Assembly (NCBI RefSeq): GCF_004343505.1 | Contig: NZ_SLXU01000001.1 | Coordinates: forward strand, 372,001-436,000 | Source: Rhodovulum bhavnagarense | Lineage (GTDB): Bacteria; Pseudomonadota; Alphaproteobacteria; Rhodobacterales; Rhodobacteraceae | DNA length: 64,000 bases | Direction of reading: 5' to 3' | Part shown: positions 18,345 through 28,302 of the stretch, piece by piece | Numbering within the stretch: position 1 is the first letter of the stretch | Layout: every line of letters begins with the position of its first letter | The notes under the pieces: generated by a model | The model's database searches: none | What the model saw: only the letters and a program-made list of their open reading frames with translations | Told to the model about the DNA's origin: nothing | Translations under genes and position numbers: made by a program

Positions 18345-19553
18345 TCAGTCGCCCAAGCCGTATCGGGCCATCCAGTCGGCCTCGAGCTGCCGCATCCAGC
18401 TCGGATGTGGCTCTGGCAGGGCGGGGCCCAGCTCTTCGGGGCTCAGCGTCGCAATGCCCATGTCCAGCTCCGCGAACCGCGCGCGATCCACTTGTGCCAG
18501 CTTGTCCATCGCCAGGACCGTGCCATAGCCCAGAACGTCCGGATCCTGCGCGCGCGCCTGCGCTTCGGGGGATAACAGGAAATCGGCCAGCACCATCGCG
18601 CCCGCTTTTGCCGTCGCATTGTAAGGGATCGCGACAAAGCTGGCATTGCCGATGGTCCCGCCTTCCAGCACGAAAGTCCGTACCGTGTCGGGCAACTGCC
18701 CGTTCGCGATGGCGGTAGAGGCCTCGCCGGGGCTGAAGGAAATCGCGAGGTCGATCTCGCCATCGGCCATCAACTGGATCTGGCGCGGCCCGCTCTGCGG
18801 ATAGGCGCGACCCTGGCGCCACAGATGCGGGGTCAGCTCGTCGAGAAAGGCCCAGAGCGGGGCGCTCACCTCTGCGTAATCCACCGCCTCGATGGGGCCT
18901 TGCAACAGCGACGGGTCGGAAACCAACTCGTAAAGAGCCTGCTTCAGAAAGGTGCTGCCCAGGAAATCGGGTGGTTGGGGATAGGTAAAGCGGCCCGGAT
19001 TGCCCTTGGCCCAGTCCAGCAGCGCGGGCATGCTCTGTGGTGGGTCCGGCAGGCGCGCGGTATCGTGGTAAAAGACCACCTGCGCCATGGCCCAGGGTGC
19101 TTCCAGCCCCTCGGTTGGCACCGTGAAATCCGAACGCAGCGCGGGCTTGCCTGCCACATCGACCAGGCGCCAGTTCGGCAGTGCTTCGGCCCAGGGCCCG
19201 AATAACAGGCCCGCCTCCTTCATCGCGGCGAAATTGGCCCCGTTGATCCAGATCAGGTCGACCGCCCCGCCGCTATGCTTGCCCGCGGCCCGCTCGGCCA
19301 GGACCCGGCTGACCGCATCGGCCGTGTCCGACAGCTTGACATGTACGACCCTCACGCCGTTGCGCGCCTCGACCCTGTCGCCCGCCCAGCGGATGAAGGC
19401 ATTCGTTGCCGTGGCGCCTCCCCATGCGTTCCAATAGACCGTCTGACCGCGCGCCTGCTCCAGCACGCCCTGCCAGTCGGCGGGATCGGGATCGGCCCAG
19501 GCGGGTGTCGTGACAAGTGCGGCAAGCGCGTATAGGCGGGCGAGGATCGTCAT
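18345..19553 (-). CDS. ynjB: ABC transporter substrate-binding protein, YnjB type
   Basis: A 402-residue periplasmic binding protein with a signal peptide (LYALAALVTTPAWA, residues 7-20). The N-terminal lobe reads ARGQTVYWNAWGGATATN and VRVVHVKLSDTADAVSRVL, then GAVDLIWINGANFAAMKEAG, which I recognise as the YnjB family (about 390 residues in E. coli). Type 2 periplasmic-binding fold. It is the first gene of the operon, with GGAGTGAG upstream of the ATG. Ligand unknown. Confidence 0.85.
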   Translation of the reverse strand: MTILARLYALAALVTTPAWADPDPADWQGVLEQARGQTVYWNAWGGATATNAFIRWAGDRVEARNGVRVVHVKLSDTADAVSRVLAERAAGKHSGGAVDLIWINGANFAAMKEAGLLFGPWAEALPNWRLVDVAGKPALRSDFTVPTEGLEAPWAMAQVVFYHDTARLPDPPQSMPALLDWAKGNPGRFTYPQPPDFLGSTFLKQALYELVSDPSLLQGPIEAVDYAEVSAPLWAFLDELTPHLWRQGRAYPQSGPRQIQLMADGEIDLAISFSPGEASTAIANGQLPDTVRTFVLEGGTIGNASFVAIPYNATAKAGAMVLADFLLSPEAQARAQDPDVLGYGTVLAMDKLAQVDRARFAELDMGIATLSPEELGPALPEPHPSWMRQLEADWMARYGLGD

Positions 19554-19644
19554 GGCTGGGGCTCACTCCATTTTCCTGGCCCCCTTATGCCAAGGGATGG
19601 CGTCCTTAGGAAACGCAAAGGGAAAAAAACAGCGTGATCGCCTC

Positions 19645-19697
19645 GTTCTTCTTGGCGAAAAATACCCCGCCGGAGACACGCGCCCGGCACGGGCGCG
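19645..19697. terminator. Terminator-like dispersed element, copy 2
   Basis: Nearly identical to copy 1: TTCTTCTTGGCG, then AAAATACCCCGCCGGAG and the 8-bp stem CGCGCCCG/CGGGCGCG with a gca loop at 19679-19697. It lies between the ask stop and the ynjB start on the minus strand. Read on the minus strand, ask ends first, then the hairpin, then a T-containing tail, so it would end ectABC-ask transcription before ynjBCD. The rest of the 247-base gap holds no gene that I can see. Confidence 0.7.
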
Positions 19698-19800
19698 CGA
19701 GGCCCGGCCCTGGCCTGCCGCAACCGAACGGCCCGTCGAGGCTCGTTTTGGTGGCCCGTGCAAAAGACAGGCCCCGCACTTACCTGCCGGGCCGCGCGCC

Positions 19801-21240
19801 TCAGGCCGCCAGTTGCGGGCGTTTGCAATCGCGTTCGACCAGCATCGCGTGCAGGGCTCGGATCGCCTCGTCCATCCGGTCGCGCGGCACCACGAATTGC
19901 GCGTCGACGTCTCGGGTGGTTTGTTGGACGGCCACCGCTTGGATTCCCGCGCCCTCCAGCGCGTCCAGCCCGCGTGACAGTACCCTGAGCCCCGACAGGT
20001 CTCGCCCGATGGCCGAAACCACGCCCAGGTTGCGCGCTTTCAGCGTGGCGCCGGGGTAAAGCGTTTCGAGATCGTGCTCGACCCGGCGCACGGATTTCAA
20101 TGGCGCATCCAGGTAATGTGTGATCGTGTTGGCGTTCGAGGTCTTGGCCACGATCCGCACGTTATGACGGGTCAGCACGTCCAGGATCGCGCTGTCATAA
20201 CCTTTCACGCCCACCATATCCTGTTCGAACAGTTCCAGCGCATACACGCCCAGGCCCGTTACCATTTCAACGCGCCGCGATCCTGCCTCGGCCTCGTCGA
20301 TCAGGGTTCCGGGATCTTCGGGTTCGAAAGCGTTGGTCACGCGCAGCGGGATACCTGCCTGGCGCAGCATCTTGGCGGCCTTGGGATGCACCGCCTCCAT
20401 TCCCATGTTCGACAGTTGGTCTGCCACGTCGTAATTGGTATGACCCAGCTTGACCACGTTTTCCGGCCCTACCAGTTTCGGATCGGCCGAGGAAAGGTGG
20501 AATTCCTTGTGGATGATTGCCTCTGCCGCACCGGTGCGTGCGGCGATGCGGGAAAAGGTCACTTCGGAATAGCCGCGATCGAATTCCGCCATGAGGCCCT
20601 CGGCGCATTGCGCATAGCCCGTTACGATAGGCATCTCGCGGGCGAGGTCCACGTCCGACAGCCCTTGGGCGATGCGTTCGTCCAGCGTGTAATGCCCCTC
20701 ATCGCGCCAGCCCGACAGATCGACGAAGCGGGCGTCCAAGCCGTGACGGCGCAGCATGAGCGCGGTGGCGAATGCCGAATGCGCCTCGCCCAGTCCCGAC
20801 AGCAATTCCCGGATCACCGCCATGTGGCTGGCCAGCCGGAAATGCCCGTAGGAACACAGCCTTTGCAGGTCGATCAGGCAGGAGCGCGCCCCTTCGATCC
20901 GTTCGCGCACGAAATCATCGGCGGCGGCAAGGTCGGCGGGGTGATCCAGAACGGTGTCATGGGCCCTGCGCATCGCCTCGGCGACGGTATTCAGCGCATC
21001 TGACCAACCCTGGTCGTTATCGGCGTTGGAAAACAGCGCATAGACCCCCGGTTCGCCGGATTTCTTGTGTTCCAGCAGAAGATTGGTAATGCCGCCAAAG
21101 GCCGAGACCACGAAGATGCGGTTATACAGTTCGTCGCCCGTCCTGCTGCCGATGAACAGGGTGTCGGCCAGTTCATGGACGCGGCTCATCGACGTGCCGC
21201 CAATCTTTTCGACGGTATGCTTTTGCTTGGTCACTCTCAT
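19801..21240 (-). CDS. ask: Ectoine-cluster aspartate kinase (Ask_Ect)
   Basis: Phosphorylates L-aspartate, the first step toward aspartate semialdehyde and ectoine. The 479 residues start MRVTKQKHTVEKIGGTSMSR, where KIGGTS is the kinase motif, and contain FVVSAFGGITNLLL and the ACT pair at the C-terminus (GVKGYDSAILDVLTRHNVR and LGVVSAIGRDLSGL). The long insertion of the ectoine-specific branch is visible. This isoenzyme is typically relieved of lysine/threonine feedback. It lies 45 nt after ectC on the same strand, so it is last in the ectABC-ask operon. Confidence 0.95.
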   Translation of the reverse strand: MRVTKQKHTVEKIGGTSMSRVHELADTLFIGSRTGDELYNRIFVVSAFGGITNLLLEHKKSGEPGVYALFSNADNDQGWSDALNTVAEAMRRAHDTVLDHPADLAAADDFVRERIEGARSCLIDLQRLCSYGHFRLASHMAVIRELLSGLGEAHSAFATALMLRRHGLDARFVDLSGWRDEGHYTLDERIAQGLSDVDLAREMPIVTGYAQCAEGLMAEFDRGYSEVTFSRIAARTGAAEAIIHKEFHLSSADPKLVGPENVVKLGHTNYDVADQLSNMGMEAVHPKAAKMLRQAGIPLRVTNAFEPEDPGTLIDEAEAGSRRVEMVTGLGVYALELFEQDMVGVKGYDSAILDVLTRHNVRIVAKTSNANTITHYLDAPLKSVRRVEHDLETLYPGATLKARNLGVVSAIGRDLSGLRVLSRGLDALEGAGIQAVAVQQTTRDVDAQFVVPRDRMDEAIRALHAMLVERDCKRPQLAA

Positions 21241-21285
21241 GTTCCGCGCGCGGGTTGGCCCTGCGCGCGCCCCTTTGAAATGAAT

Positions 21286-21681
21286 TTATTCCGCCGCGCT
21301 CGCGGGCGGCGCATAAGAGCCGTCCTCACGGTGGACCTCGTTGCCGGTGACGGGCGGGTTGAAACAGCAGGCCATGACCAGGTCTTCGTCGGCCCGCAGG
21401 GTGTGCTTGTCATGCTGATCCAGCGCGTACATCACGCCGGGCCGGATCTCGAAGGTTTCGCCCGTGGCCAGATCGGTGATCGCGCCACGCCCCGAGATAC
21501 AGTAGACGCTCTCGAAATGGTGCTTGTAATGAAACGTATGTTCGCTTCCGGCGTAAAGCGTCGTGATGTGGAATGAAAAGCCCATCCCGTCATCGGCCAG
21601 CAGCATTCGAACAGAGGTCCATTGCGCGTCCGAAACCGCGCGGTTGGTATCTTTCAGCTTGTTGAAATCTCGAACGATCAT
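21286..21681 (-). CDS. ectC: L-ectoine synthase
   Basis: Cyclises N-gamma-acetyl-diaminobutyrate to ectoine. The 131-residue cupin begins [16 protein letters not shown], with [15 protein letters not shown] and [14 protein letters not shown] as the metal and substrate-site strands. The stop and start with ectB are 4 nt apart. The end reads [15 protein letters not shown], typical of the family. No ectD hydroxylase follows in the window, so 5-hydroxyectoine is not supported here. Confidence 0.97.
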   Translation of the reverse strand: MIVRDFNKLKDTNRAVSDAQWTSVRMLLADDGMGFSFHITTLYAGSEHTFHYKHHFESVYCISGRGAITDLATGETFEIRPGVMYALDQHDKHTLRADEDLVMACCFNPPVTGNEVHREDGSYAPPASAAE

Positions 21682-21685
21682 GGGC

Positions 21686-22975
21686 TTACTCCGCCGCCAT
21701 GGGGAAAGGGACAAGGGTATCGACGGCCGCCTCCAGGACATCTAGCCCCTGCTTGAACTGTTCCATCGGAATGGTCAGCGGTGCCAGCACCTTGACCACC
21801 TCGTCATGGGCCCCCGAAGTTTCGATGATCAGGCCGCGGCGGAACGCTTCTGCGCAGATGCGCCCGGCCAGTTCGCCACTGCCGACATCGATCCCGCGCA
21901 TCATGCCGCGGCCCTTGATCCGGGCGCCGTCGATACGCGCGGCAATGCCGTGCAACCGTTCCTCCAGCACCTGGGATTTCAACGCGATCTGGTTGCGTAG
22001 CCGGTCATCGGCCCAGAACTTTTCCAGCGCCACGCGGGCGGTGACAAAGGCATGGGTGTTGCCGCGGAAGGTGCCGTTATGTTCGGCCGGTTTCCAGATG
22101 TCATGTTCCGGGCGCACCAGCACGCAGGCAAAGGGCAGGCCAAAGCCCGACAACGATTTCGCCAGCGTCACCATGTCGGGTTCCACCCCCATGTGGTCGA
22201 AGCTGAAGAAGCTGCCGGTGCGACCCATGCCGGCCTGGATGTCGTCGACGATCAAGAGGGCGCCATGCGCCCTGGCGATCCGCGCGATACCTTGCACCCA
22301 TTCGGTCGAGGCGGCGTTAAGCCCGCCCTCACCTTGCACCAGCTCAACCACGAAGGCGGCCGCGGGCTCGATCCCCGACGAGGGGTTCGACAGCATCGTC
22401 TCGATCACCGCAAGGGTATCGACATCCTCTCCTAGCGCGCCTTCGAAGGGCATGCGTGTAACGTCGGGCAGCGTGACGCCACCGGCGCCGGCGCGTTTGC
22501 CCTGGTTGCCGGTCAGCGCCAGCGCGCCCAGCGTCATGCCGTGAAAGCCGTTGGTGAAAGAGATCACGTTCTTGCGGCCGGTGACCTTGCGCGCCAGCTT
22601 GATCGCGGCCTCGACCGCGTTGGTGCCGGTGGGGCCGGTCATCATCACCTTGTGGTCCATCCCGCGAGGGCGCAGGATCAGCGTTTCGATCGTTTCCAGA
22701 AAGGCCGCTTTTTCATCCGTGTGCAGGTCCAAGGCATGGGCGAGCCCGTCGGTCGAGACATGCTCGATCAGCGCAGCCTTCATATCGGGGTCGTTATGGC
22801 CGTAATTCAGTGACGAACACCCGGACAGGAAGTCGATGTAGCAATTGCCGTCGGCATCGGTCAGCGTCGCGCCCTGTGCGCGGGCAAAGCTGACCGGAAA
22901 GCTGCGGCAATAGCTGCGCGCCTCGGATTCGCGGCGCTCGTAAATGGTGGGCTCGGCTGTCTTGGCAGTCGACAT
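21686..22975 (-). CDS. ectB: Diaminobutyrate-2-oxoglutarate transaminase
   Basis: Makes L-2,4-diaminobutyrate from aspartate semialdehyde using glutamate. The 429-residue class III PLP enzyme has [20 protein letters not shown], the active-site [16 protein letters not shown] and the PLP Lys in [16 protein letters not shown]. The start [22 protein letters not shown] matches EctB. Second gene of the ect operon, 45 nt after ectA. Confidence 0.97.
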   Translation of the reverse strand: MSTAKTAEPTIYERRESEARSYCRSFPVSFARAQGATLTDADGNCYIDFLSGCSSLNYGHNDPDMKAALIEHVSTDGLAHALDLHTDEKAAFLETIETLILRPRGMDHKVMMTGPTGTNAVEAAIKLARKVTGRKNVISFTNGFHGMTLGALALTGNQGKRAGAGGVTLPDVTRMPFEGALGEDVDTLAVIETMLSNPSSGIEPAAAFVVELVQGEGGLNAASTEWVQGIARIARAHGALLIVDDIQAGMGRTGSFFSFDHMGVEPDMVTLAKSLSGFGLPFACVLVRPEHDIWKPAEHNGTFRGNTHAFVTARVALEKFWADDRLRNQIALKSQVLEERLHGIAARIDGARIKGRGMMRGIDVGSGELAGRICAEAFRRGLIIETSGAHDEVVKVLAPLTIPMEQFKQGLDVLEAAVDTLVPFPMAAE

Positions 22976-23020
22976 CGAAAATACCTCTCGGGTTTTCTGG
23001 ATTGGGTGGCGCGGCGGGGC

Positions 23021-23560
23021 TCAGGCGGCCTGCCGCAGCTCCTCGGCGAGGGAAATCGTGACCATGTATTCGGTCGCGTGCTTGCCCTCGAAATGGCGGT
23101 CACGCTTGAAATAGGGTTCGTCTTCGAGCCGCGCGCCAAGGCTGCGGGCAAAACTGCGGAACAGTCCCCATGATGCGGTGTTGTCCGGCGTGATCGTGGT
23201 CTGAAGCCGCATCACCTCTGCGCAGGCCTCGCGTTCAACGAGCTCGAACAGCATCTTGCGCCCCAGGCCGCGTCCGCGTGCCTTTTCCGACACGGCGACC
23301 TGCCAGATGAACAGCGTTTCGGGATCTTTCGGCAGAACGTAGGCGGAAATCCAGCCCACGATGTCACCTTCCGTCTCGGCAACGATACAGGTGTCGCGGA
23401 AATGGTCGCATTGCAACAGGTTGCAGTAAAGCGAGTTCTCGTCGAGCGGCCTGCTGGCCCGGATCAGTGCCCACACGGCCGCGCCATCCTCGTCGCGCGG
23501 CATGCGAAAAGTGATTTGTCCTGTTTCGGCAGGCGGGGTGTCGGTGCTGGCTTGGCCCAT
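23021..23560 (-). CDS. ectA: L-2,4-diaminobutyrate acetyltransferase
   Basis: GNAT acetyltransferase (179 residues) that acetylates diaminobutyrate with acetyl-CoA. Family marks are FRMPRDEDGAAVWALI, DENSLYCNLLQCDHF, the CoA loop VSEKARGRGLGRKML and TITPDNTASWGLFRSFA. It is the first gene of the minus-strand ect operon. Its upstream region is unusually AT-rich for this genome and shared with divergent ectR. Confidence 0.97.
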   Translation of the reverse strand: MGQASTDTPPAETGQITFRMPRDEDGAAVWALIRASRPLDENSLYCNLLQCDHFRDTCIVAETEGDIVGWISAYVLPKDPETLFIWQVAVSEKARGRGLGRKMLFELVEREACAEVMRLQTTITPDNTASWGLFRSFARSLGARLEDEPYFKRDRHFEGKHATEYMVTISLAEELRQAA

Positions 23561-23812
23561 GTCGTTCAGTCCTCGTTCTGTTGCTCCGTTGTATATAGTT
23601 AGTCATCATAAATTTCAATAGACTAAGGGTATGCTCGAAAATTCCCTTATTTTATCTGTTTTTGTCTTCTTTGATCGGGTTTGATGATTATCTTTTGCGA
23701 AGTATTTTGTGTGTGCGGGCGGTATTATCCTTCGTGTGACGAATTTGTGGCACTTGCGCCCGCGTGCAGTTGGTGGAAAACCGGCCGGGCGGCGTTATCC
23801 GGGGGTGGTGTG
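23561..23812. promoter_or_regulatory. AT-rich divergent promoter region of ectA and ectR
   Basis: The 252 bases between ectA and ectR are clearly AT-rich compared with the surrounding DNA. They contain a 6-bp inverted repeat TTAGTC/GACTAA (23599-23604 and 23621-23626, 16-base spacer). Read on the ectA strand, the adjacent ACTATATA (23592-23599) equals one half-site of the published EctR1 operator of Methylomicrobium and can also serve as a -10. Repression of ectA by EctR and salt induction are inferred. Confidence 0.55.
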
Positions 23813-24298
23813 GTGAAACGATCCGATGTCAGTCTGGTTGCGCTACGGCGCATCCTGCGCGCGACCGAGCTTTACGGCCGGGAACTGGCCAAGGCCGCCG
23901 GCCTGACAGCAGTGCAGATTCGCGTGCTTCAGATCGTGGCAGAGACCGGACGCAGCACGCCCAAGGCAATTGCCGCGCGCATGGGCGTGTCGCAGGCCAC
24001 GATGACCACCCTGATCGACCGGCTGGTCGCCAAGGGGCTGGTCGACCGACGCCGATCTGATGCCGATCGACGGCAGATGAATATCTTTATCACTGATGCG
24101 GGGCGCGAGGCGATCGCGCGGGCGCCCGATCCGTTGCATGATCGCTATGTGCATGCCTTCGACGCTCTGCCTGACTGGGAACAGGCGATGATCGTCGCCG
24201 CGCTCGAACGTGTGGCGGGGCTGCTGGATGCGGGCAACATGGATGTGGCCCCGGTGCTGGACCTGGGCGACATAAAGCGTAACACGCCTGCGGGCTGA
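23813..24298 (+). CDS. ectR: MarR-family transcriptional regulator of ectoine genes (EctR-like)
   Basis: A 161-residue winged-helix protein. The recognition region reads STPKAIAARMGVSQATMTTL and the wing DRLVAKGLVDRRRSDADRRQM, a standard MarR layout, and the N-terminus SLVALRRILRATELYGRELA is close to EctR proteins. It is divergent from ectABC-ask, the position of EctR1 in methylotrophs and many halophiles, where it represses the operon. Start is GTG at 23813 (another GTG sits at 23810), with GGGGGTGG upstream; no ATG fits. Its stop is 6 nt from that of the convergent flavoprotein gene. Confidence 0.85.
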   Translation: MKRSDVSLVALRRILRATELYGRELAKAAGLTAVQIRVLQIVAETGRSTPKAIAARMGVSQATMTTLIDRLVAKGLVDRRRSDADRRQMNIFITDAGREAIARAPDPLHDRYVHAFDALPDWEQAMIVAALERVAGLLDAGNMDVAPVLDLGDIKRNTPAG

Positions 24299-24304
24299 GC
24301 GTGG

Positions 24305-25537
24305 TCAGGGGGCGGGTGCGCCTGTTGCGTTCGCCGTTGCCTTGCCTGCCCCGATCGCGGCCAGCAGGTCGGGGATGTGTTGCCTGAAACGGAAAAAGCC
24401 CCGGGTCGCATGCGGCCATGCGCGCAGGTCGTAGGGGCGGGGATGACGGGTCAGCGCGATGGCCCGATCGGCAAGGGCCGCTTCAAGCGTGGCCAGCGCT
24501 TCTGCGGCAGGTCCGGTCGGGGCATGGGCCGTCGCAACCACCGCCAGATCGTGTTCCGCGGCCCAGTCTGCGATGGCCTCCGGTGTCTCGTGGATCGGGC
24601 CGTCATCGCATATGCGGGCCAGCGCGTCGGCCGCCAGCGCGCGGGTAAATTCCGTCACGCCTGCCGAAACGGCCAGCGGCGAACGGCGCGCATGGGACAA
24701 AAGGGCGGCCATTGTCACGGGTCTGATCCCGGCCTCGATCAGCCATCCCGGCGAAAGATCTTCCTCGGTCAGCAACAGCCCGACCCTCCCGGACGGCAGG
24801 CGGGTGGCGCTGGGCAGTGGGGCAGGCGAGGGCGGTGGCGGGCCCTCTAGGGGGGCGGCCTCGGCCACCAGCCCGCGGGGATGGAACCGTCCCCCGGTAT
24901 AGGTCACGATATTGTCAGCGCGGGCGAGATAATGCTTGCCGCGCGTTTGCAGACCCGCAACCCAGCGCCAGCCAAGCGTGTTCGACGCAGGGTCACCATC
25001 CAGCAGGTGCCGCAGAAAGAAATCGGCGCCCAGTTCCCAGGGCAGGCGCAGGGTAAAGATCCAGATCGAGGCGAACCACATGCGCGCGTGGTTGTGAAGG
25101 TATCCGGTCTGTACCAGTTCCCGTGCCCAGGCGTCGAACGCGTCGATCCCGGTCGTGCCCTGGCAGGCAGAGGCCCAGCGCGCGCGCAGCCCGTCCTCGG
25201 TTGCGATCCGGTCGCGGGCGCGATTCAGCCCGGCACGGTATTGCACCCAGCTATCGGGACGTTGTTCCATCCAGCCTTTCCAATAGGTTCGCCAGAACAC
25301 TTCTTGTATGAACTTTTCTGCCTGCACCGGCGTGTGGCGGGCCAGAACGGCGCGCAGCACTTCCTCTTCGGTCAGCGCGCGGTGGCGCAACCATGGCGAA
25401 AGGCAAGAGACATGCAGGTGCTGTCCGGGGCCGAGGTCGAAATTGCGCCGCGCGGCATAGTCGCGGCCCGCGCGCGGCACGAAACGGGCCAGTCGGTCCA
25501 GCGCGGCATCTCTGGTGGGAGGAAAGCGGGTGGTCAT
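24305..25537 (-). CDS. Photolyase/cryptochrome-like FAD-binding protein with apparently permuted domains
   Basis: A 410-residue protein. Residues 30-235 match the FAD-binding half of photolyases: [67 protein letters not shown] and [16 protein letters not shown]. In normal photolyases an alpha/beta domain precedes this; here nothing does. Instead a second domain follows (about 250-400), starting [16 protein letters not shown] and ending [19 protein letters not shown], which I think may be that alpha/beta domain moved to the C-terminus. DNA repair or light sensing is plausible; activity is unproven. Confidence 0.75.
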   Translation of the reverse strand: MTTRFPPTRDAALDRLARFVPRAGRDYAARRNFDLGPGQHLHVSCLSPWLRHRALTEEEVLRAVLARHTPVQAEKFIQEVFWRTYWKGWMEQRPDSWVQYRAGLNRARDRIATEDGLRARWASACQGTTGIDAFDAWARELVQTGYLHNHARMWFASIWIFTLRLPWELGADFFLRHLLDGDPASNTLGWRWVAGLQTRGKHYLARADNIVTYTGGRFHPRGLVAEAAPLEGPPPPSPAPLPSATRLPSGRVGLLLTEEDLSPGWLIEAGIRPVTMAALLSHARRSPLAVSAGVTEFTRALAADALARICDDGPIHETPEAIADWAAEHDLAVVATAHAPTGPAAEALATLEAALADRAIALTRHPRPYDLRAWPHATRGFFRFRQHIPDLLAAIGAGKATANATGAPAP

Positions 25538-25709
25538 GATCTGCCTCTTTTGCCGGCGGAGTGCCCGCCAGATATCTCGCGATCGCGCCGGTTCAACCAT
25601 CCTGGCACAAACGTCCCGCTTGCCCTTGCAGGGCTGCGGGCGCGCCACTAAGACTCCGTTTGGTATCCGGGGCACATCCTGTCCCCTTGAACATCGAAGG
25701 CAGGCCTAC

Positions 25710-26342
25710 ATGACCGATCCGATCGAGCACTACATGCAAAACCTCGTGCCCATGGTGGTCGAGCAGACATCGCGCGGCGAACGCGCCTACGACATCTTCT
25801 CGCGCCTGCTGAAAGAGCGGATCATTTTCGTCACCGGCCCCGTCCATGACGGGATGGCCAGCCTGATCGTGGCGCAGCTTTTGCATCTTGAGGCGGAAAA
25901 CCCGTCCAAGGACATATCGATGTATATCAACAGCCCCGGCGGAGTGGTGACGTCCGGCCTGTCGATCTATGACACGATGCAATACATCAAGCCGAAAGTG
26001 TCCACGCTGGTAGTCGGGCAAGCGGCATCGATGGGGTCGCTCTTGCTGGCGGCCGGCGCGCCGGGCATGCGTTTCTCGTTGCCTAATTCGCGGATCATGG
26101 TGCATCAGCCCTCGGGCGGTTACCAGGGGCAGGCAACGGATATCATGATCCACGCCCAAGAGACGCAGAAACTCAAGGACCGGCTTAACCACATCTATGT
26201 GAAGCATACCGGCCAGGAATTCCAGGCAGTCGTCGACGCGCTGGAGCGAGACAACTTCATGGATCCCGAGGCGGCCAAGGCTTGGGGCCTGATCGACGAG
26301 ATCGTCGAAAGCCGCGTTGGCGCAGGGGGCGGCGAAAGCTGA
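25710..26342 (+). CDS. clpP: ATP-dependent Clp protease proteolytic subunit
   Basis: Serine peptidase of the ClpXP and ClpAP complexes, 210 residues. The catalytic triad is visible as Ser107 in GQAASMGS, His132 in MVHQPSGG and Asp181 in [11 protein letters not shown]. The handle helix [15 protein letters not shown] is intact. ATG at 25710 is the family start; the longer reading from 25515 is not credible. clpX follows after 168 nt in the same direction. Confidence 0.98.
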   Translation: MTDPIEHYMQNLVPMVVEQTSRGERAYDIFSRLLKERIIFVTGPVHDGMASLIVAQLLHLEAENPSKDISMYINSPGGVVTSGLSIYDTMQYIKPKVSTLVVGQAASMGSLLLAAGAPGMRFSLPNSRIMVHQPSGGYQGQATDIMIHAQETQKLKDRLNHIYVKHTGQEFQAVVDALERDNFMDPEAAKAWGLIDEIVESRVGAGGGES

Positions 26343-26510
26343 TCCCGACATCGGGGCGCGCAGCGATACGCGCCTCGGAACCCGCTCTTGGCGCGGCCTA
26401 TTTTGGCGTTGTGCCTCACACTGACCTGCCCTACCCTGATGGGGTGCTTGTCCCGCAAGGGGGCGCGTCCGTCGCGATGGCGGGCCATAGAGAAAGCCTA
26501 GAGGACCGAC

Positions 26511-27773
26511 ATGGCGAATAGTTCCGGCAGCGACTCGAAAAACACGCTCTACTGCTCGTTCTGCGGCAAGAGCCAGCACGAGGTGCGCAAGCTGATCGCC
26601 GGGCCGACCGTGTTCATCTGCGACGAATGTGTCGAGCTTTGCATGGACATCATTCGCGAGGAAACCAAGGCCACCGGCCTGAAATCCGCCGACGGTGTTC
26701 CCACGCCCAAGGATATTTGCGACGTTCTGGACGATTACGTGATCGGTCAGGCCCATGCCAAGCGGGTGCTGTCGGTCGCGGTTCACAACCATTACAAGCG
26801 TCTCAACCACGCGGGTAAATCCGAGATCGAGCTTGCGAAATCCAACATCATGCTGATCGGCCCGACCGGCTGCGGCAAGACGTTGCTTGCGCAGACGCTG
26901 GCGCGCATCCTGGATGTGCCCTTTACCATGGCCGACGCCACCACGCTGACCGAGGCGGGTTATGTCGGCGAGGACGTGGAAAACATCATCCTGAAACTGC
27001 TTCAGGCCAGCGAGTACAACGTCGAACGCGCCCAGCGCGGCATCGTCTATATCGACGAGGTCGACAAGATCACGCGCAAGTCCGACAATCCCTCGATCAC
27101 CCGCGACGTGTCGGGCGAGGGCGTTCAACAGGCGCTATTGAAAATCATGGAGGGCACGGTGGCCAGCGTGCCGCCGCAGGGTGGGCGCAAGCATCCGCAG
27201 CAGGAATTCCTGCAGGTGGATACCACCAACATCCTGTTCATCTGCGGCGGCGCCTTTGCGGGGCTGGAAAAGATCATCGCCCAGCGCGGCAAGGGCTCGG
27301 CAATCGGTTTCGGCGCCGATGTGAAAGAGAACGATTCGCGTGGCGTAGGCGAGATGTTCAAGGAACTCGAACCCGAGGATCTGCTGAAGTTCGGCCTGAT
27401 CCCCGAGTTCGTCGGCCGCCTTCCGGTGATCGCCACGTTGCAAGACCTCGACGAGGATGCCCTGGTGCAGATCCTTACAGAGCCGAAGAACGCACTGGTC
27501 AAGCAGTATCAGCGCCTGTTCGAGCTTGAGGATGTCAAGCTGACCTTTACCGACGATGCGCTGAGCGCGATTGCCAAGCGGGCGATCGCCCGCAAGACTG
27601 GCGCGCGCGGTTTGCGTTCGATCATGGAAGACATCCTATTGGATACCATGTTCGACCTTCCCGGCATGGAGGGTGTCGAAGAGGTCGTGGTCAACGAAGA
27701 GGCCGTTTCCGCCGAGGCGGCACCGCTGATGATCTATGCCGACCACAAGAAGGAAGGCGCGAGCGCCGGGTGA
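26511..27773 (+). CDS. clpX: ATP-dependent Clp protease ATP-binding subunit ClpX
   Basis: AAA+ unfoldase of ClpXP, 420 residues. The N-terminal zinc domain has Cys15/Cys18 (YCSFC) and Cys37/Cys40 (ICDEC). Walker A is [13 protein letters not shown], Walker [11 protein letters not shown], and sensor motifs [16 protein letters not shown] complete the module. Together with clpP it forms the usual adjacent pair. The 168-base gap between them holds no gene I can see and may carry a separate clpX promoter. Confidence 0.98.
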   Translation: MANSSGSDSKNTLYCSFCGKSQHEVRKLIAGPTVFICDECVELCMDIIREETKATGLKSADGVPTPKDICDVLDDYVIGQAHAKRVLSVAVHNHYKRLNHAGKSEIELAKSNIMLIGPTGCGKTLLAQTLARILDVPFTMADATTLTEAGYVGEDVENIILKLLQASEYNVERAQRGIVYIDEVDKITRKSDNPSITRDVSGEGVQQALLKIMEGTVASVPPQGGRKHPQQEFLQVDTTNILFICGGAFAGLEKIIAQRGKGSAIGFGADVKENDSRGVGEMFKELEPEDLLKFGLIPEFVGRLPVIATLQDLDEDALVQILTEPKNALVKQYQRLFELEDVKLTFTDDALSAIAKRAIARKTGARGLRSIMEDILLDTMFDLPGMEGVEEVVVNEEAVSAEAAPLMIYADHKKEGASAG

Positions 27774-27915
27774 GCTGATCGCGCCTTTGTCCTGCGGAGC
27801 GCTGAGGGGCGCCCGCTCCGTCGCTGTAACAGGTCGCGAGCCGCTCCGCGCGGCCATGACGCTGGACCTTGCCACGCGCTTGCGCCATATCTTGGCAAAT
27901 GATCGGGAGGACTGC

Positions 27916-28299
27916 ATGGGCGTGATCGACAGCGTTTTGAAACTCGTGACCTGGTGGAACAACGAAACTGTTGGCACCCGGCTCTTTACCGCGCGCAACG
28001 GCCAGAAGGTCGGTGAGGACGAGCAGGGAAATGTCTTTTACCAGTCCCGTGACGGAAAGCGGCGTTGGGTTATCTACGATGGCGAGGTCGAGGCCAGTCG
28101 TGTGTCGCCTGACTGGCATGGCTGGCTGCACCATACCTATGACACGCCGCCGACCGAGGCGCCCCTGCCGAAAAAGTCGTGGCAAAAACCCCATTCCGCG
28201 AACCTGACCGGTACGCCTTTCGCCTATGCGCCTTCGGGGTCATTGCGCCGTGCGCAGCCCGCAGAGCGGCGCGATTACGAGGCATGGCAGCCGGAATAA
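27916..28299 (+). CDS. NADH:ubiquinone oxidoreductase 17.2 kDa accessory subunit (NDUFA12-like)
   Basis: A 127-residue accessory subunit of respiratory complex I in alphaproteobacteria, homologous to mitochondrial NDUFA12/B17.2. Typical strings are [53 protein letters not shown] and [19 protein letters not shown]. Ribosome site GGGAGGA precedes the ATG. It starts the conserved alphaproteobacterial string with mlaD, DUF2155, aat and accBC, 3 nt before mlaD. Confidence 0.95.
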   Translation: MGVIDSVLKLVTWWNNETVGTRLFTARNGQKVGEDEQGNVFYQSRDGKRRWVIYDGEVEASRVSPDWHGWLHHTYDTPPTEAPLPKKSWQKPHSANLTGTPFAYAPSGSLRRAQPAERRDYEAWQPE

Positions 28300-28302
28300 C
28301 AG

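Noticed and set aside
21241-21285. ectD hydroxylase as part of the ectoine cluster
   Set aside because: The genes after ectC are ask and then ynjB; no dioxygenase is present in the window.
25593-27128. 511-codon minus-strand frame across clpP and clpX
   Set aside because: Fully antisense to two certain core genes; composition is typical of third-position GC shadow frames.
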